Assembly (NCBI GenBank): GCA_015499985.1
Contig: JAAAUF010000457.1
Coordinates: 1-17,675 of the forward strand
Length of the DNA: 17,675 nt
From: Haplosporangium gracile
Taxonomy: Eukaryota > Mortierellomycota > Mortierellomycetes > Mortierellales > Mortierellaceae
Reading direction: 5' to 3'
Under the pieces are notes generated by a model. The model had not been told where the DNA came from and did not search any database. It worked only from the letters and a program-made list of their open reading frames with translations. Shown here in pieces: positions 1 to 9,800 of the stretch (position 1 is the stretch's first letter; each line of letters starts with the position of its first letter). The position numbers were made by a program, and so were the translations under genes.

Positions 1-132
1 GTTGTGATCGATGCGGGCGTGGACAAGGTCGCGCTTGCTCAAAACGTCGATATCCTCGGCTTTCACATTGACGGGAACCTTGACACAGACGGCGTTGTGA
101 TCGATGCGGGCGTGGATAAGGTCGCGCTTGCT
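1..132 (-). repeat. 93-bp tandem repeat within the peptide precursor
   Basis: Positions 1-39 and 94-132 are nearly identical at DNA level; the one difference I see is a C/T change that swaps a Val codon for an Ile codon. The spacing is 93 bp, exactly 31 codons, so the repeat keeps frame and encodes successive Kex2-bounded units. Further copies probably lie left of the window. Near-identity at synonymous positions suggests recent duplication or ongoing homogenisation. Confidence 0.75.
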
Positions 133-201
133 AACAGGGGCAGCTTGGACAGTTGCAATGGCAACAGCGAGGACAGCAACGGTGATGGAGATGATCTTCA
201 T
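1..201 (-). CDS. Secreted Kex2-processed repeat peptide precursor (C-terminal part beyond window)
   Basis: This is an open frame of 67 codons from the ATG at 201-199 that runs off the left edge of the window. Residues 1-20 form a clear signal peptide: Lys2, a hydrophobic Ala/Val/Ile core, and an Ala-rich end with likely cleavage after VQA. The unit SKRDLIHARIDHN occurs at residues 24-36 and returns as SKRDLVHARIDHN at 55-67, a period of 31 residues. Each unit starts with Lys-Arg, the recognition site of the Golgi protease Kex2, so the precursor would be cut into near-identical peptides. The spacer holds one Cys (residue 39) and a Val/Lys-rich stretch. This is the architecture of fungal repeat-peptide precursors such as alpha-factor-type pheromones and other Kex2-processed repeat proteins. 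I recognise no named family for this peptide, and its function is unknown. The start choice is supported by the signal peptide directly after it and by an upstream TATA box. The number of repeats and the stop cannot be seen. Confidence 0.8.
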   Translation of the reverse strand, partial: MKIISITVAVLAVAIATVQAAPVSKRDLIHARIDHNAVCVKVPVNVKAEDIDVLSKRDLVHARIDHN

Positions 202-385
202 GTTGACGGAATGGTGAAGGAGTGTGTAGTGGTAGTGAAGGAGCGGAGTATACTGGAGAGCGAGAGGTAAGAGCTGATGCTGGAAAGGCAGGCGGGAGTG
301 TGCTGGTGCTGGTGCTGAGGGTGTAATTGATGCGTTGGTGTTTGCGAAGATGGGTTTTTAAAAAATGTGGCGGCGATGGTGGCCA

Positions 386-393
386 TTTTTATA
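386..393 (-). promoter_or_regulatory. TATA box of the secreted repeat peptide gene
   Basis: The minus strand reads TATAAAAA here, a canonical TATA element about 185 bp upstream of the ATG at 201. A start site some 30-60 bp downstream would leave a leader of roughly 120-150 nt, part of which is C/T/A-rich on the coding strand. No other gene in the window has such a clean TATA box. That fits a regulated or highly expressed gene, but expression itself is not visible here. Confidence 0.5.
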
Positions 394-3004
394 TTTCCGC
401 CAAGCTGGCTCCCCCCTTTGGTGCTTTTGAAAATGAGTATGTATGTTTGAATGTGTGTCTCTGTTGGCCTTCCGGATAATGCTAGCCTAAAAGGTTGACA
501 GACGGGCGCGCTCAAAGGTCTGATAGTAAGCCCACAGTGAAATGGTCCGGCTTTTGAGACTAGTTGTTTTTTTCTTGCTTCCATACTGATTTGTTTATTT
601 GTTCCGTTTTGTTCCTTTGTGCTAAGAGATTCGAAAAAAAATATCAACAAGAGAAGAGGAAGAGGGCAAAAGGTCTCCATGCTATGGGTCTACCGGCAAG
701 GTTATCCTATTAAAGTTCATCGATATTCTACTCTCCCTATATTTTATTATTCTCCTTTCAGAAATATGTATATGTAAGGTTGTAATGTAATGCGTACCAG
801 GAAGCAATGTTATTTTTTACAGCCTAAGGGGTGTCCGTCGTGGAGAGAGGACAAGAGAGAAAGAAAGAGAGGGATGTAATCGTCTTATTATCATAAGTAG
901 ATAATAGAAAAGCAAAAAGAACTTCCCTTGGAATTTGGAAGCTGCTCTCCCCCTTGTAGCGCTCAAACACTCCTTTCTTTTACTCTGCTTCCATGAACGC
1001 CTCGTTTCTTTCTTCTTTGGATAATGAGCTGGGTTGTTGCTTATTCGGTGTCAACTTCCAAGCAAGCATGTCTGCACACAGAAGTGGATTATCCTCCTCC
1101 TTCACTCTCTCCCCTTCGTCTGTTTACGATCCTCTCTCGCAGAAACAAGAAAAAGGTAAGCATCCAAGGGGACACGTACAGTACGTTTGCAGCCCCATGG
1201 AAATTAATTTTAACAAAAGGAAAGGAGACAGAGAGAGAGAACATCAAAAAAAAAGAAGTGTCACATCTATCAATTGATTGCCACAGCATGTAGGCAATTG
1301 GCTTTACTTCACACTCCAAAAATGCCTTTATCTGGTGTCGCTAGTTTTTTGTTATTGGCTTCGTAATGGACGACACAGGACAAAATGGAATTGAAAGGGG
1401 GTCCTGATAAGCAATAACGAAAACTAAGCTAAGGAGCGTACTTTGTCTTTTTTTCTGACCTGTCTGTGTCCCCTTGAATCGTCTTTCATCCCGTCGCCTC
1501 CCTTCGCCCTTCATCCTTGATTCTTCCTTATCCCTTCCTCTCTTCACCCGATCCAGCCTTCTTTGCACCCCCTTTCCAACCCTTTGGTTCCTGCAGCTAC
1601 AAAAGAGAGCACGTCTTTTCTTCTTCTTTTTCAATTGACGACAGAGACGAGAGAGATAGAATAAAAAAATAACAAAGTTACTATTCCTATCTGACAAGGT
1701 TCTTGCCATGTTACTATCTCTTCTTCACATAGTAGGTAGCTTAAGCAATGACGGTACGCCCATATGTCGCGGAAATCAGTTCAACCCGATAGCACTAGCA
1801 CAATAATAACAGTGGAATAAGAATCGCCACAACAAGACATAAAATAAGAAAAAGACCCTTTCTTTTTGCCGATATTTACAAGAAAAAATAATATTAAGCG
1901 CCCTATACCGAACTGTCCATACTTTTCTAACCCAACTCATTTTTTTGAGGGAGCTAGGCAGAGTGTAGAGTGAGAGGTTTTTTCAATCGTTTCAAACTGG
2001 CTTCCTACGAAGAAGTCCATATATATTTGTCTAGGCGTACGCAAGGATCCAAGGCAACTCATCTCGCGGTTTGCGTAAGTAAATTTTTATGCAGGGACGC
2101 GTTCATTACTGATCGCTGATAGCACCGATAGAAGTTAATCCAACACAGCGAATTGCCGGAAAAAAATTGACCAGCATCAAAAACTCCGCCAAACGGCCGG
2201 TCTTGGTGACGCTAGAGTATTTATCAAGCACGCATTCGCAGCGGGACCATGAAAAAAAAAAAAAGCGGAAACAAAAGGAGGCTGAAAAAACTTTTTTATT
2301 TTTATTTTTATTTTTTTTCCCGTCTTACACATCTTCCCTTTCTCTTCCCACTTTCCTTCTCCCCCGTCCCTCCCACCACTCCCTTATCCCTTCAAGTCGT
2401 CCGTCCAAATATCCGTTCAATGTGTAAGTCTCTTCTCCTTCACACCCAATATTTTTTACATCTAATGGACACACCATTGCGCACCATGTATCAAATGATG
2501 ACTATTTGTTAGGGACATCCGATTCAGTATGAGGATTCTAACGGAACGGAGATCGTAGTAGAGCTCCTATAGACTGATGATACAAGCCACAACCATTGGA
2601 GCATGCGACAATGCAGTCTTGTATATCGAATGAAGCAAAAAAAACCAAAAACTAACAGCATTGGCGCTCTGTTCTGTTTATGATCACGATAGATGGCATG
2701 CCTATCAATACTGAGCCTTTAGCAAGATTTTCACAATTCAAAAAAAAATAAAACATGGTTAAAATTATTTGTCGTTCGAATTTGCTTTAATGAATAATAT
2801 AGTACGAGAGAAATAGAAAAAAAAACAAAAGTCAGACATAAGAGGAGAGGAAGAGTAGAGGTGGGGGTCGTTCGTTATATTCCGTTTCCAAAGTTGCTGT
2901 CAGGGAAAAGAGAAATAAAAATCTCGACAGATCCAGCAACAAAAACTTAAAAAACTATCTCGCCTCCGGTGAGACTAAAACGGTTGTAGTCATCGGTGGT
3001 GGAC
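394..3004. other. Long intergenic region without a convincing gene
   Basis: About 2.6 kb of A/T-rich DNA with many homopolymer runs, for example A runs near 2251-2262 and T runs near 2290-2320, and with C/T-rich stretches near 1440-1560 and 2320-2400. The open frames here are short, overlap on both strands and are dominated by low-complexity Lys/Arg or Ser/Phe. I saw no tRNA-like T-loop with matching stem and no conserved protein motif. It must contain the distal promoter of the peptide gene and the 3' untranslated region and terminator of the kinase regulatory gene that ends at 3005. One possible short exon (993-1155) is discussed under rejected items. Confidence 0.5.
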
Positions 3005-5144
3005 CTATTCCTGGGGATGAGGAGGAACTCCTTCTGTTGCCTGTTGCTGCTGCTGCTGCTCCTGCAAAAGCTGCTGTTGTTGGATCTGTTGTTCAATTGT
3101 TTGGTAATTATCGCTGTTTCGCTTGATGATCTCGACAACGGGCCCAAGCAAACGAACAAAGGCACGCTTGCCCAAGGTCGCGCACTTTAGCCTTCCTTTT
3201 GCCCGGACGGTCGCGGCTCGTGGCATGTCATTCAAAAGGGCCAGCTCTATTAGTTTCAATGAGATAAAGAGAGAAATGCTTGATAAGTATGCTGGATCTC
3301 TGTTGAGTGCTCTCGTCCACAACAACCCATGAGATCGCATCTGTTTTACAGAAAAGTAAAGATGTCCAACATACCTCCAAAGTATTGACCAGGTCCAAGT
3401 CCTGGCATGGGGAACTCTACACCTTCATCGTTGCACTTTGTCACGGTGGCCTCTCCAGATTCGATAATAAAAAAGTTGTCGCCTTGGTCGCCTTGCTTCA
3501 CAACCGCCTGGCCGTCGGTAAAGTACACAGACTCTAATGCGTCGGCAATTTTGTGACGTTCGTAGGGCTCCAAGGACACGAGAAGGGGAACAGTCTCCAG
3601 GAAAGCCTCATACATGCGCCTCTTGCGAGAGGTGTTCTCCATGAGGATTCGGCGGAAGGTGACACGGTCCAAAGCCCATAGAACCACGTCTGACGTTGCT
3701 GTCACTGTAGCGGCACGAGGGCCGTTGTACATAAGTGCGAGCTCTCCAAAGCTTCCTCCTGGGCCATACTCAAACACCTTCTCGGCGGGGTTGCCATGCT
3801 TTGCAACAAAGACGTCCAGCGTTCCTGTTTCCACCACGTAAAAGAAATCTCCGACGGCACCCTGCTCGATTACATTGTCCTTGCACTGGAAGCGCTTCTC
3901 GGTCATCGCGTTAACCACATCCTCGTGCTGATCCTCGTCCAGATTTTTGAACAAAAAGTTGTTGGAAATCGAAACCTCAATACGTCGGCGCTGCTCATCC
4001 GTCTTGGGGATGACTGTCTTGACATAGTTCTGGTGACTGGGAACCATACTTTCGGCACTGACAGAGGTGCGGCGGCCACGCATGTAATTGGGGGGCATCG
4101 TCAGCAATGGACTGGGCTCTTCCTGGTCCTCGTCATCGTCGCTCTCGCTTTCACTCTCCATCGAGTGGTCAGGACTCGACGCTGCAGGGGTGGCGGCACT
4201 ACCGATGTTGGGCGACGAGGCGGCCAGAGAGGGGGGGATGACTGCTGGCAGAAATTGGGGAATATCTCTGTTCTGCTGTGGTGCAGTGCGGGCTATTTTT
4301 GAGACCAAAAGGTAGCGAGTTACAATAAAGAAAAAAATAGTGGCAAGGTCTTGGTTAGTCGGGAGAAGAGTGCTCATTCATTGCAACACACCAATCACTC
4401 GTCTTTCCCGCAGAGAGAATTGGGTGCGGGTTCATCGGATGTGGCTTGATTCTTTCCCCTCCTTCTTTTGTTCCTCTCTTCCGATTCCGTTCAACGATGG
4501 TAGACCCTGTGGCCACGAGGAATTGAAGATAGGAGGCAACTGTCATTGAACAGCACGTTCTCCGTTTGCCATAGGTCCTTCATTCTCCCTCTTCTCCTCA
4601 CCAGCCCTGCGAAAAAAAAAAGAACAAAAACATGGCAAAGACCAAGGCCAACGTCCAACCCAACTCAAAACTCGTCGAAGGGACGTTTTTTATGCGGATA
4701 TCTTCTCCTCCCGTTTCACGATGACTCAATCAACATGTTTGTAACCTGTCTATCCTTTTACAAAAAGTCCCAGAAAGCGTCAATCCATTGTTCAAATCAG
4801 CCGGTCCTTCCCCTTCTTCCTTCCTCCTTCATCCCCAATAATAGCCAGACTCAAAAGGAAAAGCAATTGAGATAAAAAAGAAAAGAAGAGTCCGACAATG
4901 GCAGTCATTGAGAGAGAGAACGAGATACAGACAGAGCCTGAAAAGAGGAGCAAGCCTTACCTGTGGCCAAGAAGCGGACGCGTTGTTCTTCCAGCTTTGC
5001 GTTGAAGTAGTTGGCGCAGAACTGGAGGACATCCTGGGGCTGGGCAGAAATCACTTTTTGATTGAGGTCGTTCAAGATCTCTGCATAGGCCTGCGGAAGC
5101 GACCGATGGATGGGGGACTGGGATGCAGTCGACGAGGCAAACAT
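3005..5144 (-). CDS. pkaR: cAMP-dependent protein kinase regulatory subunit (3 exons)
   Basis: Exons on the minus strand are 5144-4961, 4292-3375 and 3246-3005, giving 447 residues, a normal length for the family. The protein binds and inhibits the PKA catalytic subunit until cAMP is bound. Residues about 15-55 form the RII-type dimerisation/docking helix pair ([16 protein letters not shown]...). An acidic Ser/Asp/Glu linker follows. The inhibitor site RRTSV is at about 135-139 and has a phosphorylatable Ser, so it is type II-like, as in yeast Bcy1. Two cyclic-nucleotide-binding domains come next. Their phosphate-binding cassettes read [16 protein letters not shown] (Glu245, Arg254) and [16 protein letters not shown] (Glu368, Arg377), with the cAMP-contacting Glu and Arg intact in both. 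The second cassette is only restored by splicing at 3375/3246, which confirms that intron. A Gln-rich tail of about 30 residues ends the protein. The start is the first ATG in the first-exon frame; the codon further upstream at 5177 is GTG. Confidence 0.93.
3020..3090 (-). repeat. CAG/CAA tract encoding the Gln-rich tail of PKA-R
   Basis: Clustered CAG and CAA codons encode the run of Gln interrupted by Leu and Glu near the C-terminus of the regulatory subunit. The tract lies outside both cAMP-binding domains and is likely disordered and length-variable. Confidence 0.6.
3247..3374 (-). other. Intron 2 of the PKA regulatory subunit gene
   Basis: A 128-nt intron with donor GTATGT (3374-3369) and acceptor TAG (3249-3247). 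It splits the Gly-Glu junction of the second cAMP-binding cassette, leaving one base of the Glu codon in the upstream exon. Reading through it gives a stop after nine non-homologous residues. Confidence 0.9.
4293..4960 (-). other. Intron 1 of the PKA regulatory subunit gene (long)
   Basis: A 668-nt intron with donor GTAAGG (4960-4955) and acceptor TAG (4295-4293). It joins the dimerisation/docking exon to the linker in phase (Ala-Thr-Ala-Arg across the junction). It is about five times longer than the other introns in the window, and its interior is rich in homopolymers. A small alternative exon inside it cannot be excluded. Confidence 0.75.
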
Positions 5145-5463
5145 GAGTCCTTTTGGGTTTTCAGTCCTGATAGACACTTGTTGAGATGCAGATGGTGGAT
5201 GCTATGTCGCTCTCTGTGTATGTGTGTGCTTTCACTCGACGCTGGCTTGCTGTTGTTATTGCTGCTTGTTTTTGTTGATGGTGTTGTATGCAACTACTGG
5301 TGTGCGGTTAACTAGAGATGCGAACAAGAAGGATGTCGCGTCTTTTTTTAGGAAAGGTCGGATATTTTATGTTGGATGGCGGTCTTTTGTGGAAATGAAA
5401 GAAAGAAATATGCGCGACAGAAAAAGAAGAGAGAAAAAGAAACTGGTTAGAGGCTGAGACCTG

Positions 5464-5522
5464 GGTGTCTGTGTTGTGTGTACGTGTGTATATGTGTGAG
5501 AGAGTGTCTGTGTCTGTGTCTG
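5464..5522. repeat. GT-rich microsatellite-like tract
   Basis: An imperfect run of GT and GTCT units, purine-pyrimidine alternating over much of its length. It lies 320-380 bp upstream of the PKA-R start codon and does not encode protein. Confidence 0.6.
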
Positions 5523-5831
5523 AGTTGAGTCTGTGTGGACAACAGAGAAAGGTAAGAGCATGGGCCATGAAGCATAGACCATAGCGGCAGAGCAAATCAG
5601 TTCCTTTTTTTATATTTTTTTCCTTTTGGTGGGATGAGAAAGAGACAACACACACATATTTGTGTGTAGAAATGAGCATCTTCTTTAGGTGCTGAAGCGT
5701 GTCGAGGGTGAGGAGTAAAGGTGACTTACGGCGTGGTGAGTGAGTGAGAGTGGATGGAGGATTGGGGCTATTGGTTGTGCGTGTGTATGTGCGTTGGTTG
5801 TATTCCTTGCGCTGATGGACGGGAATCCGGC

Positions 5832-6015
5832 GGAGGAAAGGAGAAAGGGAGAGAAAGAGAGAGTGAGAGAGAGGAAGGGGGAGGGAAGGGAAGGGAAAAG
5901 GGAAAAGGGAAAGAGGGAAAGAGGGGGGAAAGGAAGAAAAAAGGGAAAGAGAAGGGCCAAAGGGAAAAAAGAACAGAGAGAGCAGTGAGAGAGAGAGAGA
6001 GAGAGATAAAGAGAA
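5832..6015. repeat. Long polypurine (GA/GGGAA) tract with G-quadruplex-type spacing
   Basis: The plus strand is almost pure A and G over about 180 bp. Positions 5865-5956 (92 nt) have no pyrimidine at all. Within 5877-5928 at least eight runs of three or more G are separated by one to five bases, which meets the usual G3+N1-7 pattern. GA dinucleotide repeats occupy 5990-6006. The G-rich strand is the template strand of the PKA-R gene. Confidence 0.8.
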
Positions 6016-6161
6016 AAAAATGAGCACGCACATAACACATACAAAGAAGGGACAGCAGCAGAGCAGGCAAACAACTTTTTTTTCTTGACTTCATTGCTTT
6101 GCTACTGGACCTGTTTGACACAACTCAAACACACAACTCGTCTTGTTCGCGCCAGTTGCGC

Positions 6162-6177
6162 GATAGATAGATAGATA
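6162..6177. repeat. (GATA)4 microsatellite
   Basis: Four perfect GATA units about 1 kb upstream of the PKA-R start. GATA-factor binding is possible in principle, but perfect tandem spacing is more typical of a simple repeat. Confidence 0.6.
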
Positions 6178-6312
6178 CCCACTAAGCCACAATTCACAAC
6201 ACCCACCCTACACACACGCGTCCTCCTCTCTTTCATCTTTTAGTCTACCTACGCTCAAACGTCCTTTATTTTCAACCATACAATTGAAGTCAATAATACA
6301 AACATCAAAATA

Positions 6313-6318
6313 TTTATT
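6313..6318 (-). terminator. Candidate poly(A) signal for a minus-strand transcript
   Basis: The minus strand reads ATTAAATAAATA across 6322-6311, containing an AATAAA (6318-6313) and an overlapping ATTAAA. It would serve a minus-strand transcript from the 6.4-6.8 kb region. It cannot belong to the plus-strand phosphatase gene, which starts to the right of it. Confidence 0.35.
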
Positions 6319-6530
6319 TAATGGTTGCAATGACTGCAATCTCAACCATCCACGGGACTGCCCTCTCGTCTCTCTCGCTCACTTTATCTGCCTCCAACTT
6401 CCAACAACTTCGTCGCTTTAGCCCATTGGCAAGAATGCATTTACTACGGTCGATACATGCAGGTACAGGCATAGCATGGGATATTTGGTTGCCACTATCC
6501 CAGCCAGCTACATCATGTGTCATGATGTCG

Positions 6531-6644
6531 CTAGCTGCCAAGAAGCTTATTGATAGCCTTTGTTGGAGCTGTCCATGGATAAGAATAGAGTCTAAGCACA
6601 GCGCCAACAGCAAGGATAGGACAAAGTATGATAAGACAGACCAT
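6531..6644 (-). CDS. Possible 37-residue hydrophobic micro-protein
   Basis: A short frame from ATG at 6644-6642 to TAG at 6531. It begins MVCLIILCPILAVGAVL, a single strongly hydrophobic segment, followed by a polar Pro/Lys-containing tail ending in Leu-Gly-Ser. The open frame extends further upstream to 6791, so a longer or spliced N-terminus is possible, but I cannot place an intron with confidence. Support is weak: membrane-like composition and an AATAAA about 210 bp downstream. I do not recognise a family. The same DNA also supports overlapping open frames on both strands (6314-6700 minus, 6321-6719 plus), so this may be non-coding. Confidence 0.22.
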   Translation of the reverse strand: MVCLIILCPILAVGAVLRLYSYPWTAPTKAINKLLGS

Positions 6645-6780
6645 GTCCACAGTCCCACTTCTGGAGCAGGATTGACTGAATGTATAAAAACAAAAAGCAA
6701 ACAGCAAACAACAAGTTAACAGAAGACAGCTGATGCCAGCCAAAATAAAAAGGGGTGCGGACCCATTGGAAAAAAAATTA

Positions 6781-6802
6781 CACACACACACACAAACACA
6801 CG
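6781..6802. repeat. CA microsatellite in the INPP4 upstream region
   Basis: Seven perfect CA units followed by an imperfect extension, 64-85 bp upstream of the phosphatase ATG. A C/T-rich stretch ending CTTCCAG at about 6841 follows. That could be a leader-intron acceptor, but no matching donor could be assigned. Confidence 0.6.
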
Positions 6803-6865
6803 CATACTATTTATTTTTTTACCTTTCTTTCCTCCTTCCAGCCCTCACACTTACTAAAGTGCGAC

Positions 6866-9800
6866 ATGGCTCATCAAGCAACCACAAACTCACTCCTTCA
6901 CCACCACCAACAGCCACAACACCAACATCATCGCCCCCAGCCAACCGTTCTCCAGCCGAAGAATGCTTCAACGTTAGCCCCCATCGTCGTTCTGGATTCC
7001 TCTCCGGTCAGCCCAGCAATGAAGTCGTTCGACTCTGGTATTTTGAGCCCACCAGCTGACTCTGGACCCGCACTGTCCACATACGACTCGGAAACTCTTC
7101 CTCACCACTCTCTCGATACTCCTGGACTATCCACGTCGGGGTTTACCCCACAACCACCAGTTCAGTTGAGGGTGTCCATCGCTGTTGATCAAGAGCAGCA
7201 TCAAGAGAAATTAGTCAAGGCCAGGCTCCACCTGGTTCTTGTGCTGACTGCCCTCATACAGTTACCGGATGGTCGTGAGACCTGGGTAGAACAATGCCGG
7301 ACGGAGTTTCTGTCATTGAAGAAGGTAGGAGCGAGAGAAAAAAAGGATACATGTTGTAACTGTTCTCTGCCGACAACAAAGAGCGGTGTTTTGGGATCAT
7401 GGTCAGCTACAAGAATGTCATACCAAAGCTGACATATGGTCAATTGATTTTGTTGCTGTAGGGTCAATTGGAGAGCCACTTTGTCAAAGTACTGCCTCTG
7501 CACATCCAGGAGAACCTCCTCGTCGTAGGGTTTACTCTTCTGGTCGTCCCTCCCCCCAACACAAGTCCCAAAGTTCTGGAAGCATTTCCAGCACTTGATG
7601 GATTGCTTCCATGGGCAGAAACCTCCGTCGCGATTGAGCATTTTGTGGTCGGTTCAGGCGATTCCGCCCACAAAGGTGTTTCTGACAATGGTGTGCGATT
7701 TTCAGCACCCCTGATGGAGATCCCAATGTTCCCTGATTCAGGGAAAAGGAGAAGCAAGCACACCGTAGCCACACTTGGAGTGATTGTAGGAGAGGTACGG
7801 CACGCATCGTTTTCTGCCCCCTTGACACTTTGCATTGGATCTCAGCTAGACATGACTAAGTTATTACCGCCCTCACCCTATGTCTACGTTGCAATACCAT
7901 CATAATAGACATGCCCCAAAGTGCCACCTTTGAAGGCTATTGCAGAGAGGCGTCGTATCGGACCCTCATTCTCTCAGTCATACTATGGGCATTCTGTCCG
8001 AGGGACTCCGCTCTACGGTCGCGAGCATCTATACGAGTCACCATTGGCGTTCGCCTTGCCCATCAAGTTACTTCAATTCCTGGCCCAAGATGAGAAACGA
8101 ATGCTGGAGGAACTCGAGAAGGAGCCTAGTACATCTCTATCCGAACTTATCCAAGCAGTGCCGCTCGACCATCGACCTAATCCTATTACACGTGGTGTCA
8201 GCTTCATGGAAACGTTGCGGAGAGGCGCCACGCGGTCGAGTTTAGCCAATAGGGATCAAGTGGCCAAATCGACAAAGGCTCGACAATCTGGACTTTCGGA
8301 AGAGGATTCTCATCTTCAGAAGTTACTGAGACAGCAGATCAGCGCTCACAGGAACATAGAGGTCTATTATCAAAACATGGTCGCCAAGATGGAGCAGAAA
8401 TTGAAGGAGAACATCGAAGTCGGTCAGGGTGCGTTTCGTAGGAGCCCTGAGAAGAAGGACGAGTCCGTTCAATGGGTTCCATTGAACTGTTGCATGCAAG
8501 AATTTCTTGTCCGTGACGATGGATATCGTACGTATATGAACATACATTTTTGAGAACTAGTGAAAACAAGCGAAAGCAATGTATCATAGATACCTGATAC
8601 CATACCCATTTGTGTTTTCTAGAAACAAATTACCAGACCACGACAGCTGGAGCAGCAGCGGCGCACAGCGCAGGATTCTCTCGAGGTTCTGGTGGCTCGA
8701 GACTAGGCAAAGCCCCCTCGTTTGGTGCCTTCTGGGACAAGCAGGAGAAAGGATTCGACCTCAAGCGAGATTTTCGAGCTCTTCAGAACGTCTTGGATAG
8801 TTGCTCCAGCGAGTTCATCGCATTGCTAAGCTCCCCTGAGATCATTGACAGAGCTCGATGTCTCGCGCTGATCAAAGAGATTACGTTTCTCAATAGCGAA
8901 ATCGTTTCGTTCAGCACGGTCCTTTTACTGGAGTACCTCACGCCACTTTCCATAGCGGGCACCGCCCATTTCGTCTGCTGCGAAATCGAAAGTCTTGTCG
9001 TCCGGTTGAAGGGGGTCGACTTTGGACACCCTGGCGAACTAGAACAAGACCAAACCTCAGAGCGTTTTGCTCGCTGGTTAGACCGGTGCAAGGGTTTGGT
9101 CAAGGAGGTCGTGCGGTGTACGATGGATCTACGAGGATTTATCGACATTGCGATTCAACATGAGTGTCTCATAACAGACGCGACATTGGTGGCCGGTGCA
9201 GATTGGATGATGGAGAAGAAAACGAGGGAGTGCTCTTTTTCTCAGCTGATGGCGACGATGGCAACCTCTTTTCTGGCTATCCTGGAGGACTGGTGGACGA
9301 ATATGGCACCGGTAATGCAGGAGAGCAGTCCGGAAATGAGACAGTCTGGTTTCAATGGTATGGACTTTATTGACGAGGAACGACCCAGCGAACACGAACA
9401 CGATGTGCCGCGAGACTTTACCAGGAGACGATCCAGCACCTTCCGACAACTCAATGGACTATCGACAAAACGGCGACCTTCCTTGCGATCGACTCTCTCA
9501 AATGCATCGTCAACAAGCTCGACAACAGGACGCCTAGGTCGATCCTCCGCAAAACATCCGTTGGAGGACTTTCCTCAGGTCAAGGCTCACAATTCTGTCT
9601 TTTGGGATCAGTTGGTTAACCTAGGATGGCTGGTTCAGATCGAGAGTCTGCTAACGACGCAGGGGAATGAGCTTGACATGCTTTTCGATTACGTTCAAGC
9701 GATCGCGGACATACGGGACAACGTCACCATCGGTTTCCACATGTTACCCCAGTCACCACCGATGTTGCCGACGGAACAGAGCTCTACTTGGGAGGCAACC

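Larger units (their letters stand above)
5145..6300 (-). promoter_or_regulatory. Upstream region of the PKA regulatory subunit gene
   Basis: About 1.15 kb of non-coding DNA between the start of the PKA-R gene and the AATAAA near 6313. It contains a GT-rich tract (5464-5522), a long purine tract (5832-6015) and a short (GATA)4 run. On the coding (minus) strand the purine tract reads as C/T, the composition typical of fungal promoters and leaders. The long open frames on the minus strand here (5308-6033, 5685-6074) are Ser/Leu/Phe/Pro low complexity derived from that tract and are not genes. Confidence 0.5.

Noticed and set aside
4..270. Plus-strand open frame with an apparent repeated IDAGVDKVALA peptide
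   Set aside because: It is the antisense shadow of the secreted repeat peptide gene; the minus strand has the signal peptide, Kex2 sites and a TATA box.
993..1155. Possible plus-strand first exon starting MNASFLSSLDNELG and ending before a GTAAGC
   Set aside because: The donor-like motif is suggestive, but no downstream exon with matching phase or recognisable protein sequence could be found, and overlapping frames of similar length exist on both strands.
1341..1709. Minus-strand open frame of 122 codons
   Set aside because: The translation is Lys/Arg-rich low complexity from a C/T-rich tract, with no motif or supporting signals.
1770..1800. T-loop-like GTTCAACCC as a possible tRNA
   Set aside because: The flanking bases do not form a T stem, and no acceptor or anticodon stem could be paired around it.
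5145..5177. N-terminal extension of PKA-R to a GTG at 5177
   Set aside because: GTG is not a normal start in fungal nuclear genes, and the ATG at 5144 leaves the complete docking domain.
5308..6121. Long overlapping minus-strand open frames rich in Ser, Leu, Phe and Pro
   Set aside because: They are translations of the purine tract and GT repeat in several frames at once, as expected for stop-poor repetitive DNA.
6321..6719. Plus-strand open frame of 132 codons
   Set aside because: There are no recognisable motifs and no codon pattern that convinces, and it lies opposite an equally long minus-strand frame and a minus-strand AATAAA.
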